A stretch of 64,000 nucleotides of DNA from contig KL647316.1 in assembly GCA_000727475.1 (NCBI GenBank), positions 855,717-919,716 on the forward strand, read 5' to 3'. Position numbers and translations under genes: made by a program. Positions 12,101-22,808 of this stretch are shown here, piece after piece. The notes below the pieces were generated by a model, which was not told the origin of the DNA, did not search any database, and saw only the letters and a program-made list of their open reading frames with translations. The stretch's first letter is position 1. Every line of letters begins with the position of its first letter. The stretch comes from Sarcocystis neurona. Its lineage: Eukaryota > Apicomplexa > Conoidasida > Eucoccidiorida > Sarcocystidae.

Positions 12101-15100
12101 CTACTCTGGCTGCTGCTGTCCCGCCGCAGCCTTTCCCTGTGATCCTTCCGGTCCTCTTGCTGCTCACGCTGCTGTCCTCCCTGCTGCTCGCGTCGATCCT
12201 GCTGCTGCTGCGGTTCCTGCCTTCGCCCACGCTGCTGCTCCTGCTGCCGTGGCCGGTGCTGCTTCTGCTGCTGTCGTCGAGGCCGCAGCTGCTGCTCCTG
12301 CTCCTCCGCAGCAGGAAACAGCAGAGCCTCCCTAACAGCCATATTTAGCTGCAGAGGGTCGACGTGGGCCAGCGGCGCTTCCTCTTCTGCGAACAGCAAC
12401 GCAAGCACTCGCCAGATCTGTCCTTCTGCCTGCAGCAAGACAACACCGCAGCAGCAGCGCGGCACAGTAGCAGCAGCGCAGCACAGGAGCAAGAGCAGTA
12501 GCAGACGGGCAGCAGAGCAGGAGGAGCAGCACTCGCATAAGAGGCGCCCCACCAGCACACACTGTTGCAAGGGCTGGCACACAGCGGCGTAGCGCAACAA
12601 CAGCAGCAGCGCAGCAGCGGCAGCAAAACATCGGCGAAGAAGAGCAGCAGCAACACTGCAGCAAAACAGCCGTGGCACAGCAGTAGCGTCGCAACAGGAG
12701 CGTTGCACCGGAGGCCGAGCAGCGCAATTGCAGCAATTGATTGCTGCCTTCGGCGAAGGCAGCAGCAGCTGCCGCACTCGGCAGCACGCGCGACGAGCAG
12801 CAGGGGACGGCACAGCAGCAAGCCAAAGCAAAGGGAGGGGCAGCAGGCCGAAGAGGTGAAGCAGAAGTAGTAGGAGACGCACCGCAGGGCGCAGCCTCCG
12901 TCACTACACAAAGCAGATGTTCACTTCATATAAAGAGAGCAGAGCAGAAGAAGATTCAACGAGTCTTCTACGGGACACGCATGAATCTCCCTGTTTCTTC
13001 TCACAAGACGGGTTCCCCTTCATATCCACATATGTACTTCGCTTCACGTGTATAGTAGTATACACATAAATGTATGCATATATATATGTATATGTGTACG
13101 TACATACTTTCGTCTACGTATCTACCTATATATCCACGTACACATACAGGTGCATGCACGGGGGAATATGTAAATATATACGAATGCATCCCCGCTTCAT
13201 ATCAAGGGTTTCTCTATTCGCGAGCCAGAAAATACGTACGTAGACATCCAGGGGGATATATTCTTGTATATATCAATCTGCCCGTATATACAACATACAT
13301 GCATTGGGGTACATACTTATCTACATTTCTACATCAATGTGTTTGTATGTATGCACGCACGGTTATATTCACGTACATATATATATATGTCAACGTAAAT
13401 TGATATATATACGGGAAGGGGAATAGACACAGAGGTATAGTAGCATTTCACAGCTCTGGTACTGGTGAATTTTTTGCATGCGTGCGCTTGCCTGGAGGAG
13501 GGCGACAGCACGAGTTACGGCGACGGCTTCGAGGAGCCCGTGGCGGAGGCCCTGCAGCAACAGTAACATTTTCGCTGCCTGCAGGCGCTCGCGCAGTGTC
13601 TGCTGCAGCTCCTGCTGCCATAGCAGCGTCGTGGGCACGAGGTAAGCAGGCAGCAGCCTTGCCTGCTGCGCCGTCGCACACGTCGTGCTCATACTGCTGC
13701 TGCTGCTGCGGTGTCTCCCTTGCTTGCGGCTGCTGCTTCTGCTTGTCCTTCGCCTGATGCACCGAAAAGCGCTGCGGCTGCTGAGGAGGGAGGGGAGGGC
13801 ACGCAGTGACGACCTGCGGCTGTCGCTTGGCAGCTGCATGCGCCAGCAAAACAGCTGCGGACGGCCAACAACAGGCCGCGTCGGTCCGGCGGACGAGCGT
13901 GCCGCTGCCTCTGCGCTTCCGCTGCAGGAGGAGAGGATCTGCAGCAGCGCAAAAGATGTTGTAGTAGAAGACGCCAGCGCAGTGGAAGGCTCGAACTCAC
14001 CGAAATCAGCAGCAGGGAGCACGGTAATACGCTTCTTCTCTCGTTGCTGCTGTTGCTGTTCCTGCTGCAGCTGCTCCTGCTGCCACCCGTAGTTGTACGC
14101 AGTAGTAGCAGCAGCCACTGGATCGAGTGTCTCGGTGACTGCAACTTTTTCCTCCTTCACCTCGCGCTGGTTTCGCCGCTGCTGCTTCTCTTCCTCCTCT
14201 TCCGTCTCTGCAGCAGCCACACATGCGCTCTTGTGCTCCTGCTGTTGTCCACCCTGCCCACTTTGCTGCTGCTGCTGCAGCCACCCCCCAGCTGCCCCTT
14301 GGACGACTCTCCAGTCCTGCAGACGCTGCAACACTCTCTGAACTTCTGTTCGGAGGGTCAGAACCTCTGCTGCTGCTTCGTAGTCGTCTGCTGCAGCTTG
14401 CAGCACATGCCGCTGTTGCTCCTCCTTGCTGTTGCTCCTGCGGTTGCTGTGGGGTGCAGACGTCGGGTCTCCTGCGGTGCTGCAGTGCATGCGGTCAAGA
14501 AGGCACGCAGTGATTCGCCGAATGCTTTCTTCGCCTGCCAGCTGCTGATTCCAGGTCAGCATTTCCTTCTCTATCAGCGTTCTGCTGTCTCTCTCTTGCT
14601 CGTTCTCTTCCTGCTGGTGCTGCCCTGGCAGCTGCTGCTGCTCGTGTTCCTGCTCCTGCATTGCCCTACGTACTGCTACTGCCTCGCCCACGCGGTCGCA
14701 GAGGGTCACCAAGCGAAGCACAAAAAGATACATGCTGCTATTGCTGTTGCTCCAGTTGCTGCTGCTGCTGTTGTGGTAGCTCTCCTCTCTGACGCTGCAG
14801 CTGCTTTGAATGGTTTTCTTGCTGCTCGAAGGGCCGCACGCAGCCGCGAAGGGGAGGGCGCAAGAGGTCGCGAGGGACGCCAGTTCAACAGAGGCGGCCG
14901 CATCGAGGCCACTTGCTTCCCCAAAGCGCAGCATGCGATCCAGCGCAACCAGCAACGGCCTGCAAGCATACAGCAGCAAAAATCGCCACAACTGCTGCAG
15001 CACCAGGTGTCCTTGCAGTTCTGCCTGCTGGAGCTGCTGCAACCCCTCGCTAAACACGTGCAGAACCAGCAGGGCGGTCGCTGTGTCTTGCAGCTCTTCT

Positions 15101-17877
15101 CTGAACGCTGCAGGGAGGTAGTACCCTCGGGAGATCAGTTGAAGCGGCGGTCGCCCTTGGAGCCGCCGCTCCTGCTCCTCCGGCATCTCCTGCTGCTCTT
15201 CGAGCTGCTGCCACTGCTGTTGATTGGCGATGTGGTCTCCCGGCTGCTGCGGCAGTGGGTGGTGCTCTCGCTGCTGGAGCAGCAGCGGGAGTGTGGGGTG
15301 TCGCTGCTGCAGCCAGACAGTAAGCGCTGCAGTGGTTTTGCGGAGCGCCCGGTCGATAGCACCAGCAAGATGCTCCCAGCAGCGCAGTTGCGGCAGCAGC
15401 ACATCGTGCAGCCACAGCAGCGTCACCGGGCGTTCGCGCTGCTGCTGCGTCTCATCCTGAGCCGCTGCTGCTGCTATTTCTGCAACTGTGTCTCCGGTGT
15501 CGCCACTTGCTGTTGTTCTGCTTCTTTCTGCATACGGTGTGAAGAGCGCTTCTTCTCTGGCTGCTGCTTCTCCTGGTGGAGGTGGTGCAGGATTTCCTAC
15601 TGCTGCTGTTGCAGCTCCCGGAGACAGAAACAAAGGAGGCAGAGGTCCCGCTGTTGCGTAGCCCCGCAAGTCGCCATCAGCGCTGCAGTGCGAACAGCAG
15701 GAGTTGCAAGGCGCTGCTGGGTAATCAAACGGCACCAGCTGTTGCCGCGTAGCTGCTAGCTGTTGCTGCTGCAGCTGCTGCAGCAACGCACGCCACTGCA
15801 GCAGACACAACTCCAGCGCGTACCGCAGGCCCGCCACACAAGCTCCCGCCCACCCGCCTCTTTTTGCTGCTGTCGTCTGTTCAGCTGGAATCCTGCTGCT
15901 GCACCAGGCATTTTCAAAAAGGCGCTCACAGCTGCTGCTGCTGCGAAGGCCGTCTGGCCGGGCCGGTCTGCTGCCGCTGGTGCTGCTGCAGCACAGCAGC
16001 TGCAGCAGAGAAGCCGGTGGGAGGTCCACTGTGCTGCTGCGGTGCTGGCAGTGCATCGGGAGCCAGCGACACGGCGTGTGGGGTGTCTGCAGTTCTGCGA
16101 AGCGTGTGCTGCTGCTCCTGTTGCAGCTGTCGACGAAGAGAGACAGGAGCAGCACAGCAGAAGCTGCAGGAACAAACGCATGCAGGACTCTGTGGAAGCA
16201 AAGCGGAGAAAGGTGTTCTGCAGTAAAGTTGCTGCTCACCTGCAGCACACAACTACACCCTTTGGCCCTGCGACCTGCCTCAAGCGCAGCAGTAGCTGCA
16301 GCAGCGGCAACAGCAGCTGCGGGGGCGGCAGCACCAGGCAGAGCGACACCAACTGCCGCAGCAAAAGGAGAAACCTCTGCGGCACGGGCCGCAGTCCTAA
16401 GCGACGGCCGAAAAGCAGGAGGTTCAACAATAGCAGCGTGTGCAGCAGCAGCAGCAGGTGCGACGGCAGAGTCAGATGCACCAGAAGCAGACGACGCTGC
16501 AACAGCAGCAGCCGATGCAACAGCAGAAGCAGGTGCACCAGCAGGAGCCGATGCGACAGCAGCAGGGTTGGCATTTACAAAGAAGAGAGGGGTTCCGTCG
16601 AATCCACCCAGGACGAGGAGCACTTGTTGCACTGCCCACGCTTCACTGACGCAGAGCTGCTGTGCAGGCAGCGGTTGCTGCTGTTCTGCTGCGCACGCGT
16701 ACGCCGCGGTTGCATGCGATCCGCGGCTCTTTTCTCTTTCTCCTCCCCATGATGCTGGACAGAGGGTTAAGGCGTCGCATCCTCCTTCCGCTGCACCTGC
16801 TGCTGCTGATGGCACCCCCACAAGCTGCAAAGCTTCTGCAACAGCTGGGACGGCAGCAGCGCCATGTTCTTCTGCTGCGACTTGCTTGAGGCTCTGCCCT
16901 GGCCGAAGGGCAGCCTTCCGCGAGGGAACTGATACATGCAGTCCTCCACTCCGCAGTAGTGTGGGCTGCTGTGTGCTGGTGCTCCTGCCACCTGCTGCTG
17001 CATTTGGTGGTTCTGCTGCCCCTGCTGCTGGGGCTACTGCGTGTTCGAAGGGAGCGCAGGCAAACAGCCATGTAGCCGATCGCATCGTCTCCTCCTCTGC
17101 TGCTACTGCTGCTGCACGTGCGTCCTTTTCCTCCTCCTGCTGCAGCATCGCAGTGTCGTATGCGTAGCCAACATCACCGGACTGCTGCGCGCAATCTTCA
17201 ACAGCAGGACGCGCTGTGAACGTTCCTGCTCTTGCTTCTCTTTTTTCTCCTGTCCGTGCTGCGGCCCTCTCTCCTGCCGCTGCTGTTTCCCCCAAGGCGC
17301 CTCCTGCTGCTGGCTCTCCTCCGGCGGGCGGGCGCGTGCACGTGTGGCTACGGCGACAAGTCGTCATGGAGCTCCTTCCCGCAGCAGAGCCACTTCTCTC
17401 TTCTCCGTTGCTGCGGGCCCTTCTGGCACTGTGGCTCCCATCTTTTTCCCTTTTCGGTCTCTCTGTTGCTGGTGTTCTGAGGGCTGCTCGCCCTCCTGTT
17501 TCTGAGCAGTCCGCGGCGGCAAAGGAGCAGGAATGATACAGCGACGCAGCATCTCTGCTGGTGCCTCTTCGCCGGCTTCTTCTTCTAAGGCGTCTGCAGC
17601 GGCTCTGCCCCCTGCCGCTGCTGCCGACGCTGCTGCGGTAGCTAGCGCTGCTGCTTCTGCTGCTGCTGCCGGTGAAGCTGCTGCAGAGCCCGTCTTCGGC
17701 GACGGAGGCTGCTGCTCCTTCGTCACTTCGCACGGCAGCCACGTACGCTGCGTGTTGCTGCTGCTGCAGCAGCCGCAGATCTTCTACGGCTGCGGCCTCC
17801 TCCTGCTCTCGCTGGCGCTGCAGCTGTCTACGTTGCTGCTCTCGCCGCTGCATCACCGTAGCACCCAGCAGTCCCAA
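6191..17877 (-). CDS. Gamma-tubulin complex component, GCP6-like (Spc97/Spc98 family)
   Basis: GCPs form the gamma-tubulin ring complex that nucleates microtubules at centrosomes and spindle poles. Exon 1 (17877 to 13492, about 1462 codons) carries the GCP N-terminal block 'LLVLGGFDG' near residue 420, LLWLHDVLLPQL near 810 and the signature LLLYACRPLLVALDRMLRFG near 970. Exon 2 (12429 to about 11710) opens with WRVLALLFAEE and HVDPLQLN, then has LTLKLTIEN, the equivalent of the 'LRYKVDWPLNIV' strand. Exon 3 (about 9533 to 7828) has CYSAVFAFLLELQ and HALHAYFLVAL. Exon 4 (6306 to 6191) ends with LLSMLDFNRYY, the GCP6 C-terminal motif. Junctions 1/2 (phase 0) and 3/4 (phase 1) agree; 2/3 does not, so a small exon is missing or a boundary is wrong. 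Total is about 2300 aa against about 1800 in vertebrate GCP6, the excess being Ala/Gln/Ser runs. GCP5 is the alternative assignment. An in-frame ATG at 17853 is a second possible start. Confidence 0.82.
7370..7500. repeat. TA-rich microsatellite in the last GCP6 intron
   Basis: Alternating TATATA, ACATATATA and CGTATA runs within the intron 6307-7827, flanked by CAG-rich DNA. Confidence 0.85.
9534..11709. repeat. CAG/CTG-rich tract between GCP6 exons 2 and 3
   Basis: The plus strand is dominated by CAGCAG-type triplets, densest at 9750-10620, giving open Leu/Ala (minus) and Gln/Ser/Ala (plus) frames. GCP6 homology on either side is nearly continuous, so most of this is intron. It may hide the small exon needed to repair the phase mismatch. 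Confidence 0.6.
12430..13491 (-). other. GCP6 intron 1, possibly GC-AG type
   Basis: The minus strand reads CTCCAG then GCAAGC at the donor, and CTTGCTGCAG then GCAGAAGG at the acceptor, joining phase 0 to phase 0. A GT donor (GCC followed by GTAACT, exon end 13519) is also in phase 0, so the non-canonical donor is likely but not certain. The intron holds a TA/GTAC-rich stretch at 13030-13440 and CAG triplets at its 3' end. Confidence 0.55.
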
Positions 17878-19770
17878 ATAACAGCAGCTCCCATTATATT
17901 ATCGGCAGCAGCACGGCAACAGCAATGGTCCACTCCTCGCACACAGGCGCCAGCTGAGATGCCAGCAGGACGCACCAAGAGCAGTCGCATCAGCGGCACG
18001 GACGCCGCAGCAGCAGCAGAGCAACAGCAGTAGAACAGAGCGGGAGCGGCAGCAGAGAGCGGGAACAGCAGAACAGAGCAGAAGCAGCAGGGAGCAACGA
18101 ACGTTGTACAGCGTTGATCCACCAACAGCAGCAAGAATACAACAGCGGCACAGCAGGGGCAGCAGCAACAACACGTGCAAGCCCACTGCATGCAGCAGTA
18201 GCGTTGTAAGCAGCAGCTCCCCGCAAGGCAGCAGGAGGAGAGAGGGCACAGCCTCTGGGAAGGACTTCTCTTTCACTCGAACAGCAGCAGCCAGCGGTGG
18301 AAGAAAAGTGGCAACTCCACACATTCTGCAGAGGAAGGAGTGCTGCCGCTACTGCAGCACGACCAACAACACGTGTCTACGCAAGAATGCATACCTATGC
18401 ATGCGTACGTGTACACAAGCACATATATACGTGCAAATATAAGAGAGAGGGGGAGAAGCACAGACTTACACCGATTTCACACGAAGTGTATACATAGCAA
18501 AAATATGTAGAACTCCACGAATTTAGAGAGAGGAAGCGAGAGAAGTGCTGAGACGTATAAAGACGGAGAAATATTATACGAGTGTATAGGATCCTTCCAT
18601 GCAGGTAAAGAAGACGCGTGAGGGGAGCAGCGAACTCGGTCTTCGCAAGGAGACGACCACAAGAACTGCTGTTGCCGCTGCTTGTGACAGTGTGCGAAGA
18701 CTGCTGCGTCTGGTATTGCTCCACCCATGGCTGCTGCTGTCAGTGCTGCTGCCGCTATTGCTGCTGCTGCTACTGCTGCTGCTGCTATCGCTGTCGCTGC
18801 TGCTCTCACTCCTGCAGCTGCAGTTGTCCAAGCTCGCGTTCGTACCGCGTGTGGACGCTCGGCCGGGCGACTGCCTCTGTGAAAAACCCTGACGCAGCCA
18901 TCCGTGCAGCTGCTGCTGCCGCTGTTATCAACTACTGCTGCCGTTGTTATCAACAGCTGGTGCTGCTGTTATCAACTGCTGGCGCTGCTCTTATCAACTG
19001 CCGCTGCTGATGTCATCAACTGTTGCTGCTGCTGTTATCAAATGCTGCTCGACAGGTGATACTTCTGCGGATGCGCCTACGTTTTTCTTGACGCTGGGTA
19101 GCTGCTGCTGCCAATGTTTGTGCGCCGACCCCCCTTCTGCCGTCTGCTGCTCTCCTGGAGCGGCTGCCTCACCCTCTGCAGCAGCGTCTCCCACCTGCCG
19201 TAGGTGTATGACGTCGTCTTTGCAGCAAGTGCTTGCTGCAGTAGCTGTCCAGTCGTTTGTGCAACCGCTGCCGCGTGTTGCTGCCACGGCTATCAGATGC
19301 TGCTCTTGCTGCTACCTTTGGTAGCTTCCGCAGCGTCGCGTTCCTGCTGTTATTACCTGCTGCAGTTGCTGCTGTTCATGTTATTACTTACTGCAGTTGC
19401 GCTGCTGCTAAGAGCTGCTGCCTCTTCGCGCGTTGTTGCTGTTAGTAGCTGCTGCGTCTTGCTGCCGCTGTTATGAACTGCCGCTGCTGCTGCTTTTGAT
19501 TGTAGCTGCCGCTGCGTGCTCTTGCTGGGTTTCCGCTGTTTTTTTAGCTGCTGCAGTAGCTGCTGCTATTATCTGCTGTTGCAATTACCTGCTGCTGTTA
19601 TTATACGCTGCTGCTGTTATTCGCTGCTGCTGTAATTTGCTGTTGTGGGGTGCTCTTGCACAGTACCCAGCCGCCGCTGCTGCAGCCTGTTTCGTTCCTT
19701 CTAGTGCTGGGGGTGATGATGCTGCTGCTGCAGTGGGGGTAGATACGCGACGCATGCAGGTGAGACTTAC
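17878..19770. other. GCP6 upstream region and unassigned CTG-rich DNA
   Basis: The first 500 bases are CAG-rich and should include the GCP6 5' leader and promoter, but no promoter motif is recognised. Bases 18600-19650 are CTG-rich. A minus-strand frame at 18994-19287 (around HKHWQQQLPSVKKNVGASAE) could be a 3' exon of the gene that starts at 21642; there is no independent support. Confidence 0.35.
18920..19045. repeat. Tandem array of a 20-25 bp GCTGTTATCAACTGCTG unit
   Basis: About six imperfect copies of a unit built on GTTATCAACTGCTG follow each other, differing by a few substitutions. Looser relatives with GCTGTTATTA continue at 19350-19640. Confidence 0.8.
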
Positions 19771-21642
19771 TTGACGCTGCAGCTGCAGTAGAAGCACCTG
19801 TTCATCGTCAGCTGCATTTCCTCGTGAAGTGTCTGAAAGGGCGAGCAGCAGGCGCAGCACGCAGCAGCGCTTCTCTTCGGCAGCCGCAGCTCTTTCTGCC
19901 GCTGCCGTCCCCCCTACTGCTGCTGCTGCTGCATGGCGATCGCGAGGGCCCCCAACAGCAGCTGCAGCGGCAGAGAGAGAAAGGAACCGGACCAAACACG
20001 ACCGCAATGCGGCAGCTTTCAGCACCTGCTGCTGTGCGTCCAGCGATACCAGCAGCTGCTGCAATTCCTCGTAAACGGCCGAAGGGCTCTCCGACTGCCA
20101 GACCGCACAGCCACAGCACACACCGCGCATCAGGCAGCAGGAGCAGGCGTGCAAGGAAGCCACACAGACACCAAGGAGGTGATGGCAACGAGAAGGAAGA
20201 ACATGAAGGAGAAGAGAAGAGGAAATTCTCGAAAGGGGGACGGATGACGACGAAGAGGAAGGAAAAGTACGGAAGACGACGACCTCGCGCGGTTCACTGA
20301 TAAAAGAGTACAGCAGTGCAGTCCACACGCACACACACACAGAGCACCGGCAGAAGCACGCGCAGCAGCAGCACGTAGGAACATGGCAAGCGATACAGCA
20401 AAGGAACCGCCGCAGCAGAGATCAGAATCGAGGCTTCTCAGCGAGCAGAAGCGGTAGCAGCTGCTGCAGCAGGTCATCGGCCTACTTCTGCAGCAGCACA
20501 TGGTCGCAGCGGTCGACACGAAAGCTTGCGCCCATGCCTGCACGAAGGACGACGAGGGAAAGACAGCCGGACGCGCCGGCCTGGAGAGCCAAACGTGTGT
20601 GTTGCGAAGAGGGTAGCATAGCTTCATATATGCGAGGGCTTATCAATATGAGAGTATAGGCAGGCAAACATAAGTAGTGGCTGACTAACGTAGTGTAGTC
20701 CGGTACTCGGCCTCGTTACATTGATATACGTATACAGGAAGACACTTATAACGCAGTGCCCGCCACGAATCTGCAGCCAACGCAGCGAGATGTGAAGCAC
20801 AGTGAGCGACTTTCTCAGCAGCTGCAACGAGGCTATCAGGGTGTACATACACTCAAAAAGAGTGACACACAGAGGCGAGCTGTGCAGACAGCGTCTGCAT
20901 GTGCGGTGGTCTGCCTAGGTCAGGACGACGTCTCTGCTTGCGACAGCAGTCCAGTGGAAAAGGGCTGTTCCCCTTACACCAGTTACAGTGTGTGATGGTC
21001 AGTCTTCACGACTACGAGGTGTACGTACACCGCAAGTCTACGCGGTCGTGCACATCTTTGTGTACACCTGTATTCGATGCATTTTGGTTGACCGCCCCCG
21101 GGATAACAGCGTGTACAGCAGTGTTGTCTACGAATATGTATTACGTATAAATTCAGCAATCCATCCGGTAGAGGGTCGAACACCAGACAGGCAGTCGTGT
21201 GAGTTCTTGTCATACAGTCGACGCTCTTCAGGCGTGTACGTACACCGAACGAGTGGTAGTCACATGTTGTCTTGGCGAATTCGAGGGCCACCTGCACGTT
21301 TCTCTCGACTATTTTCGTGTTTGCGTCTTCTGCTTCTTCCGTGGCGTCTGCTTTTGATGGCACTCTCTTCTCCTTCTGAGGCGTACTCGAACTACTATTG
21401 CGCCTCTTGCTACTGCCGCTGTCGGCGCTTCTGCTGCTGCTGCCAGGCGTGCTGCTGCCCTCTTCGCTCAGTACCCCCCTCTTCTTCTTGCTGCCGCTGG
21501 CGCGCCGCAGGGACAGTCCTGGCGACTGCTGCCGCTGCTTCGGGGGAACGCCAAGGAACACATGCAGCTGGCGGCGAATCAGTTCCTCGAACAGCTCCGT
21601 ACACCGGGCCTGTCTCTCGCGTTCGAACAGAGACGCAGCCAT
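19771..21642 (-). CDS. Unrecognised multi-exon protein, low-complexity N-terminus and helical C-terminus
   Basis: No family is recognised. Exon 1 runs from the ATG at 21642 to 21292 (117 codons, phase 0): a charged helical start MAASLFERERQARC and ELIRRQLHVFLGV, then a Ser/Lys-rich segment, ending IVERNVQ before a CAG/GTGGCC donor. A candidate second exon, 20821 to 20746, reads in phase LLRKSLTVLHISLRWLQIRG. A well-supported exon lies at 20094 to 19771 (108 codons, phase 0 at both ends): its acceptor is CTGGCAG and its donor CAA/GTAAGT is perfect. It holds VYEELQQLLVSLDAQQQVLK, Ala runs and LLLALSDTSRGNAADDEQ. At least one exon between 20746 and 20094 and the 3' end remain unfound. The helices suggest an ARM-like or coiled scaffold, but no function can be given. 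An ATG at 21657 is an alternative start. Confidence 0.42.
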
Positions 21643-22574
21643 CGTCGAAGGTAGCAAATCTTCTTCGAGGATGCACGCCTAGAAATACGCATACAGGCAG
21701 CATCTGATATAGAAGCAGACAGCCACACACACTACACGAGCCACGAGTACTACGCGTAAACACGCCTATCTGCAGACACAGTAGACGTAGTACGAGTAGT
21801 AGTAGACCCGTTGGGTAGTGTGTCCTCCGTACACTTGTCAGATACATACACGTACGGGCACAGACAAGTAGCCGAGGCCTGCTTACTAGACACAACCCGA
21901 CATAAAGACTATACATGTATATAGTCTACCTGCAGCTGGAAGATATCACCTGTTGCGTCGTTACTGCCAGACACAACCTCTCTCTCCACAGAGGAGTGAA
22001 TTATGAGACTCTGTAGACACCGCACTCCCCTGCAGATGTAAAGCTATCCGTACGCACACAGGGCGGGTGGACGTATCCATACGTGGGCGTTTCACCTGTT
22101 ATAGGCATCCACGGACGCATCTATCCACGTCAAGTGTAGCACTTTGGTCGACCATCTTGAGAAATAATAGGGCTACAAGCAAGGTGCGGTCCGCCCCCTG
22201 TAAAGGGGATGCTACCATCTGCATGCAGTGAAGCACCGGCAAAGAATAATAGAGTTTCAATTTGTCCAACAACCGAGGCGGTGTGTGACAGTCTCAAAGT
22301 CGCCACCTTGCTGTCACCGGTGATGAATCAAATAGATTCTGTTTTCTCCTCACAGCCGGATGAAGCTGCTGATCTCTGCACATGCGGGTCCGCCACCAGC
22401 GGTGGAGTAGTGCAGCATCTGTCACTCTTGTATATGGGTAGATATACCCAGAAGCGTGTGTCCCCGCAGCAGCAGAGAGGGGACGAAGCCGCACGTACAC
22501 GTTGACGGGCACTTAGAGGGCAACGGAAGCTTGGTATGAATGCGTGTGTGTGGTGTCGATATGGGGATGTAGCT
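21643..22574. other. No gene assigned
   Basis: One plus-strand frame with a start (22209-22505, 98 codons) is open but has no recognisable motif or context. The rest shows frequent stops in all frames. Confidence 0.3.
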
Positions 22575-22808
22575 CTAGCCGAACAGTATTTCGAAAAGGA
22601 TAACGCACGCATTTGCCGCAATCAGCGGAATTTTTAGATAAGTGCGGACGGAAAAAAGGAACAAAGCAATTTGCCCTCGCAGGCCTTCTTCATTCAGCGA
22701 GGGCTTCTCCAGGCGCAGCGGCCGCAGCAGCCGGGGGGCACTCAGTATTGCTGCCGCATTCAGCAGCAGCAGGCAGCATTCCAGCAGATGCAGCAGACAC
22801 AACGCCAT
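22575..22808 (-). CDS. YOS1: Yos1-like (IER3IP1 family) ER-Golgi membrane protein
   Basis: Yos1 proteins are small two-span membrane proteins that work with Yip1 and Yif1 in ER-to-Golgi vesicle transport. This 77-codon frame is intact without introns and close to the family length of about 80. Segment 1 (residues 3-22, CLLHLLECCLLLLNAAAIL) corresponds to the 'LLxxNAIAVL' helix. The central LRPLRL replaces the usual 'RFLRRIGW'. The strongest match is SVRTYLKIPLIAANACVI (residues 53-70), against the family 'SVRTLxRIPLIxxNSIxI'. It ends at FEILFG, as family members do with a hydrophobic residue pair and glycine. The start is set by homology: the ATG at 22808 gives MALCLL, and upstream sequence in frame is Pro/Leu-rich leader. 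On the opposite strand the same bases read as a Gln/Ala-rich frame, which is a shadow of CTG codons for Leu and Ala. Confidence 0.92.
   Translation of the reverse strand: MALCLLHLLECCLLLLNAAAILSAPRLLRPLRLEKPSLNEEGLRGQIALFLFSVRTYLKIPLIAANACVILFEILFG

Noticed and set aside
14044..15759. 571-codon plus-strand open frame
   Set aside because: It is antisense to GCP6 exon 1, where the minus strand carries the conserved gamma-tubulin complex blocks. CTG triplets keep the antisense open.
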